Assembly: GCA_964531645.1 (NCBI GenBank)
Contig: CAZHEF010000042.1
Coordinates: 1-19,356, forward strand
DNA length: 19,356 nt
Source: JBBIMS01 sp964531645
GTDB taxonomy: Bacteria; Acidobacteriota; Aminicenantia; JBFLYD01; JBBIMS01
Reading direction: 5' to 3'
A model generated the notes under the pieces. That model was not told the origin of the DNA. It ran no database searches and was given only the letters and a program-made list of their open reading frames with translations. Shown here one piece after another: positions 16,025 to 19,356 of the stretch (position 1 is its first letter; each line of letters starts with the position of its first letter). The translations under genes and the position numbers were made by a program.

Positions 16025-16791
16025 CTTTTCTGAATCTCCTTTAAATTATCAACAAATCTTTTCCCTCCAAAATTTCTCATTCTGTTAATTATATCTTCTT
16101 TTTTAAACCCCTTCTCTAAAAGGAGTCTGAACTCAGAATATAAATTAGCCTCTTCATAGAGTCCCCAGCAACCAACACAGGGTAGATTGTGGGAGGGGCA
16201 TACTGCTCCACAGCCTGAAGAAGTTATGGGACCCAGGCAAAGAATGTTCTTATTTAGAAGGCAATCATTCTCTTTCCATTTACACTCTGCACATACAGGG
16301 AATATTAATCTCTCTGGTGATGTGCCATTTATTATTCGAGAAAATGCTCGGAAAAACTGTTGCTTATCTATTGGACAACCCGGAATGTATTGATCAACTT
16401 TAACAAAAGCATCGATAGGAAGGGACTCAAATGGCTCAACTGCGTCAACTTTCTTATCCCCATACACCTTTTTAAACCTTTCTTCGTATCCACCAATCCC
16501 CAATTTCATTGACTGAATTCCGCCAAAACATGCACATGTTCCAATAGCAACAATTGTTTTTGCTCTGGATGCAATCTTTTCAAGCTTTTCTTTTTGTTCT
16601 AAGGTTGTTATAGAGCCTTCAATTAATGCAATATCCAGCTCATCGTCCTTATTTACTCTTTGAGCCATAAGGAATGAAACAACTTCTACAGAGGAGAAAA
16701 AGTCAAGGAGTTCATCCTCTGAATGGATTATAACCAGTTGATCACCCGCACACCCTGTAAAACCATAAATACCCACTTTCAACTTTTCCAT
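16021..16791 (-). CDS. hydD: [NiFe] hydrogenase small subunit, sulfhydrogenase delta (HydD)
   Basis: The 256-residue protein carries the electron-relay clusters next to HydA. The N-terminal proximal-cluster region reads FTGCAGDQL: C14 is kept but the usual second cysteine is Asp17. Other proximal ligands are C86 (IGTCACFGG) and C139 (IPGCPID). The C-terminal half has the eight further cysteines of the family: C167, C170, C177, C185, C194, C198, C205 and C208, for two more [4Fe-4S] clusters. There is no Tat signal, as expected for a cytoplasmic group 3 enzyme. The ATG at 16791 overlaps the hydG stop as TAATG, and its own TGA overlaps the hydA start, so I prefer it to an upstream in-frame start at 16851 inside hydG. 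Confidence 0.9.
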   Translation of the reverse strand: MEKLKVGIYGFTGCAGDQLVIIHSEDELLDFFSSVEVVSFLMAQRVNKDDELDIALIEGSITTLEQKEKLEKIASRAKTIVAIGTCACFGGIQSMKLGIGGYEERFKKVYGDKKVDAVEPFESLPIDAFVKVDQYIPGCPIDKQQFFRAFSRIINGTSPERLIFPVCAECKWKENDCLLNKNILCLGPITSSGCGAVCPSHNLPCVGCWGLYEEANLYSEFRLLLEKGFKKEDIINRMRNFGGKRFVDNLKEIQKR

Positions 16792-17639
16792 TATATTAGC
16801 TCCTTCATATGAAGAACATCCCAGTATGAAAAAACAGGACCATCTATACATGTATAGATATACTCAATGGCGCAATGCCCGCACTTTCCTATTCCACATT
16901 TCATTCTTCTTTCCAATGTCATAAGAATGTGGTGTTTTGGAATATTTAACTTGACAAGTTTTTCAATGACATATTTATACATAACAGGTGGTCCGCAAAC
17001 AACCGCATATGTATTTTCTGGGTCAACTTCACCCACATATTGAAATAAAGTTGTTACCAATCCTATATGACAAGGCCATTTACCTGTATCATCTTCATCC
17101 ACTGCCAGCAAACATGTAAGGTCATCCCTCTCTCTAAGATCAAGAAATTCTTTTCTAAATAGCATCTCTTTGGGCTTTTTTGCTCCGTAAAGAAAATGAA
17201 GTTCTCCAAATTGGTCACGGTTGTCAAGGATATAAAGAAGAAGAGAACGAAGGGGAGCTGCTCCAAGGCCTCCTACAACAATTATTATGTCGTATCCTTG
17301 CATTTTCTCTATGGGAAATCCATTACCATAAGGACCCCTTACTCCTATTAAGGAATTTTCTTTCAAACTGAAAAGAGCAGATGTAACACTTCCAGCTTTT
17401 CTTATGCAAAATTCAAGAAGCCCGGGTCTTGAGGGAGTTGAAGAAATAGAAAAGGGAGCTTCTCCTACACCATTAACAGAAATCATCATAAATTGACCTG
17501 GAAGATAGTTTAAACTTAATGCTCTTTCAGTATCAATGGGTCTAACCTGGAAGAACATAACATCTTCGGTAAGGGGATACCTTCTCACAATTCTCATTAA
17601 TTCAGGTTTGAAGGGATTTACTATTTCTTCTTTTTTCAT
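16791..17639 (-). CDS. hydG: Sulfhydrogenase gamma subunit (HydG), FAD/NAD(P)-binding diaphorase
   Basis: The 282-residue protein belongs to the ferredoxin-NADP reductase-like family that passes electrons between NAD(P)H and the hydrogenase clusters. APFSISSTPSRPG (61-73) is the FAD-binding part, VVGGLGAAPLRSLL (121-134) the NAD(P) loop, CGPPVM (215-220) the nicotinamide-side motif, and C248, C253, C256 and C264 (KCGIGKCGHC...C) bind a [2Fe-2S] cluster. The ATG at 17639 stands two bases after the hydB stop with a GAGG site 8 to 11 bases upstream; an upstream start at 17663 would overlap hydB. Length is normal for the family. The name hydG here means the sulfhydrogenase gamma subunit, not the [FeFe] maturase. 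Confidence 0.9.
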   Translation of the reverse strand: MKKEEIVNPFKPELMRIVRRYPLTEDVMFFQVRPIDTERALSLNYLPGQFMMISVNGVGEAPFSISSTPSRPGLLEFCIRKAGSVTSALFSLKENSLIGVRGPYGNGFPIEKMQGYDIIIVVGGLGAAPLRSLLLYILDNRDQFGELHFLYGAKKPKEMLFRKEFLDLRERDDLTCLLAVDEDDTGKWPCHIGLVTTLFQYVGEVDPENTYAVVCGPPVMYKYVIEKLVKLNIPKHHILMTLERRMKCGIGKCGHCAIEYIYTCIDGPVFSYWDVLHMKELI

Positions 17640-17641
17640 GT

Positions 17642-18679
17642 TTAAATCCTCTTCCAGAAACAATCAATATTTTCACCCCTTAGAGAATTTGCCACTGTTT
17701 TTACATTTATTTCAACAGGACAGGTCTCAATACACCTTCCACAACCCACACAACTTGGTTTACCATATTGACCTATGTAAGCTTGAAGTTTATGAGTATA
17801 CCAGAGCTTTAACCTGTCTGCTCTTTTCTCTCTAAAATTATGCCCTCCTGCAACAAGGGAATATTCTTTTAACATGCAAGAATCCCAGAATCTTACCCTA
17901 ACCCCTTCACCTGTCCCAAAGTAGGGATAATCGTGAACATTGTAACAGTTACAGGTAGGACAAACCATTGAACAAGAACCACATGAAAGACAACCTTCAG
18001 CCATTTTTTCCCATACCGGGTCATTGTATTTTAATTCCACTATGTCAGGCAAAGCAGTAAAATCTATAAAAAGTGAAAATTGCTCTGAATGCCATTTACG
18101 CCAGCTAATATACTTTTCAATATCCTCCATCAGGATCTTTTCATCAAAAATATCAGGTTTTATCTTTATTAAATCATCGCCTTTACTGGAGCCTATCCAG
18201 ACAAGATAGTATTCCCCGAGGTCAGTAAAAAATAGGTCAAATCCCTCCTCCACTATGTGGGTTCTGGTAGAAAGGCAGAAACACTTATCGTCAGGAATAC
18301 AGGAATGACCTATAATTATTGTATTTTCGCTCCTTTCCATATAGTAAGGGTCGCGATATTGAAAAGCAAATAATTTATCAAGAATTAAAATTCCGTGAAT
18401 ATCGCAGGGATGGACACCAAAAATAATACGAGGAAAAACAGTAAGCTCCTCGTGATATACATTTTTGTCAAATCTGAACATGTTAAACTGAGGAGGGACA
18501 AAAAACATTTTTGGTGGAATAACAGTGCGAGTATAGTTAAAATCAAATTTACTGGAATCACTTCCTTTTCTGAATACAAACTTGTCCTTTTCTTTAACAG
18601 GACCCCATATTTCCCACTTCCCTGCTAAAACCTCTACGAATTTCGGAAAATTTGTTTTGTTGAGTTTTACTACTTTCAT
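17642..18679 (-). CDS. hydB: Sulfhydrogenase beta subunit (HydB), 4Fe-4S protein
   Basis: The 345-residue cytoplasmic protein has an N-terminal domain with HPCDIHG (90-96) and a C-terminal ferredoxin-like domain with two cluster motifs: CLSCGSCSMVCPTC (C230, C233, C236, C240, plus C243) and CVGCGRCIETCPV (C310, C313, C316, C320). This matches the anaerobic sulfite reductase A-like beta subunit of group 3b hydrogenases, which links HydG to HydD. Gene order hydB-hydG-hydD-hydA equals that of Pyrococcus sulfhydrogenase I. No SD precedes the ATG at 18679, and a promoter ends five bases before it, so the message may be leaderless. It is the first gene of the operon and lies 84 bases from the 5S rRNA gene. 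Confidence 0.9.
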   Translation of the reverse strand: MKVVKLNKTNFPKFVEVLAGKWEIWGPVKEKDKFVFRKGSDSSKFDFNYTRTVIPPKMFFVPPQFNMFRFDKNVYHEELTVFPRIIFGVHPCDIHGILILDKLFAFQYRDPYYMERSENTIIIGHSCIPDDKCFCLSTRTHIVEEGFDLFFTDLGEYYLVWIGSSKGDDLIKIKPDIFDEKILMEDIEKYISWRKWHSEQFSLFIDFTALPDIVELKYNDPVWEKMAEGCLSCGSCSMVCPTCNCYNVHDYPYFGTGEGVRVRFWDSCMLKEYSLVAGGHNFREKRADRLKLWYTHKLQAYIGQYGKPSCVGCGRCIETCPVEINVKTVANSLRGENIDCFWKRI

Positions 18680-18684
18680 ATTTT

Positions 18685-18713
18685 AGTTTAAAAAACCAAA
18701 AAAAATTTGTCAA
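18685..18713 (-). promoter_or_regulatory. Promoter for the hydrogenase operon
   Basis: A perfect TTGACA (18713-18708) is followed after 17 bases by TAAACT (18690-18685), which matches TATAAT at four positions. Only AAAAT separates the -10 box from the hydB ATG, so transcription should start at or within a few bases of the start codon. Confidence 0.5.
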
Positions 18714-18763
18714 TTTTTCAAGTTTTCCTAATTTTTTAAAGTTAAAATTTGAATAAAATAAAA

Positions 18764-18885
18764 AACCTCTGCGGCGTCCTACTCTCCCACCCCCTTGCGA
18801 GGGCAGTACCATCGGCCCTGAAGGGCTTAACTTCCGAGTTCGGAATGGGATCGGGTGTTTCCCCTTCGGCATGGCCACAGAGGTT
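18764..18885 (-). rRNA. rrf: 5S ribosomal RNA
   Basis: Read on the minus strand it starts CCTCTGTGGCCATG, contains the conserved GAACTCGGAAGTTAAGC and the helix with CCCTCGCAAGGGG, and ends GACGCCGCAGAGG. The ends pair as AACCTCT/AGAGGTT. Length is about 120 bases. It is followed by a T-run but no separate hairpin terminator. Confidence 0.95.
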
Positions 18886-18923
18886 AATTTATTAAAACAT
18901 TGCTGGATAAGATTTAAGATGAA

Positions 18924-19356
<433 letters not shown>

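Noticed and set aside
16792..16851. Upstream start for HydD giving 20 extra residues
   Set aside because: It lies within hydG; the TAATG overlap at 16793-16789 and alignment with known delta subunits support the shorter protein.

Overview
The window comes from an AT-rich, Gram-negative, anaerobic bacterium. Four things point there: a TonB-dependent receptor with a carboxypeptidase-regulatory-like N-terminus, an oxygen-sensitive type of [NiFe] hydrogenase (group 3b, sulfhydrogenase type), Shine-Dalgarno starts with -35/-10 promoters, and bacterial 5S/23S rRNA. A CXC motif in the MTA phosphorylase and the sulfhydrogenase are also common in thermophiles. The receptor style resembles Acidobacteriota/Aminicenantes-like lineages, but no marker here fixes the phylum and I hold that loosely.

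Layout. 1-300: a diverged inverted repeat, then a clear promoter. 318-8143 (+): one closely packed gene string of hisC-type aminotransferase, tyrosine phenol-lyase/tryptophanase-family lyase, trpB2-type tryptophan synthase beta chain, methylthioadenosine phosphorylase, a GH42-like protein that has lost most of its barrel, a PfkB kinase and a membrane protein. The first three are PLP enzymes of aromatic amino-acid or indole/phenol chemistry; the next ones look like nucleoside and sugar salvage. 8144-9235: a small secreted NlpC/P60-like protein embedded in, and partly encoded by, low-complexity repeat words. 9230-10072 (-): a secreted beta-propeller-like protein. 10081-10106: an intrinsic terminator. 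10119-14150 (-): a ROK regulator followed by the TonB-dependent receptor, probably one operon, with a strong promoter and a palindrome over the predicted transcription start.

14294-18679 (-): a four-gene hydrogenase operon in the order hydB-hydG-hydD-hydA, the order of the Pyrococcus sulfhydrogenase I operon. Three genes overlap or nearly touch. Electrons would run from NAD(P)H through HydG (FAD, 2Fe-2S) and HydB (ferredoxin-type clusters) to HydD and the NiFe site in HydA. Two things are odd: HydA is fused in frame to a complete hydrogenase maturation protease placed where the cleavable C-terminal extension should be, and HydD has Asp in place of one proximal-cluster cysteine. 18764-19356 (-): 5S rRNA and the 3' part of 23S rRNA, lying directly upstream of the hydrogenase operon on the same strand.

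The best candidate for something undescribed is the hydrogenase large subunit that carries its own maturation protease. Second are the divergent TPL-like lyase next to TrpB2 and the repeat-word region around the NlpC/P60 gene.
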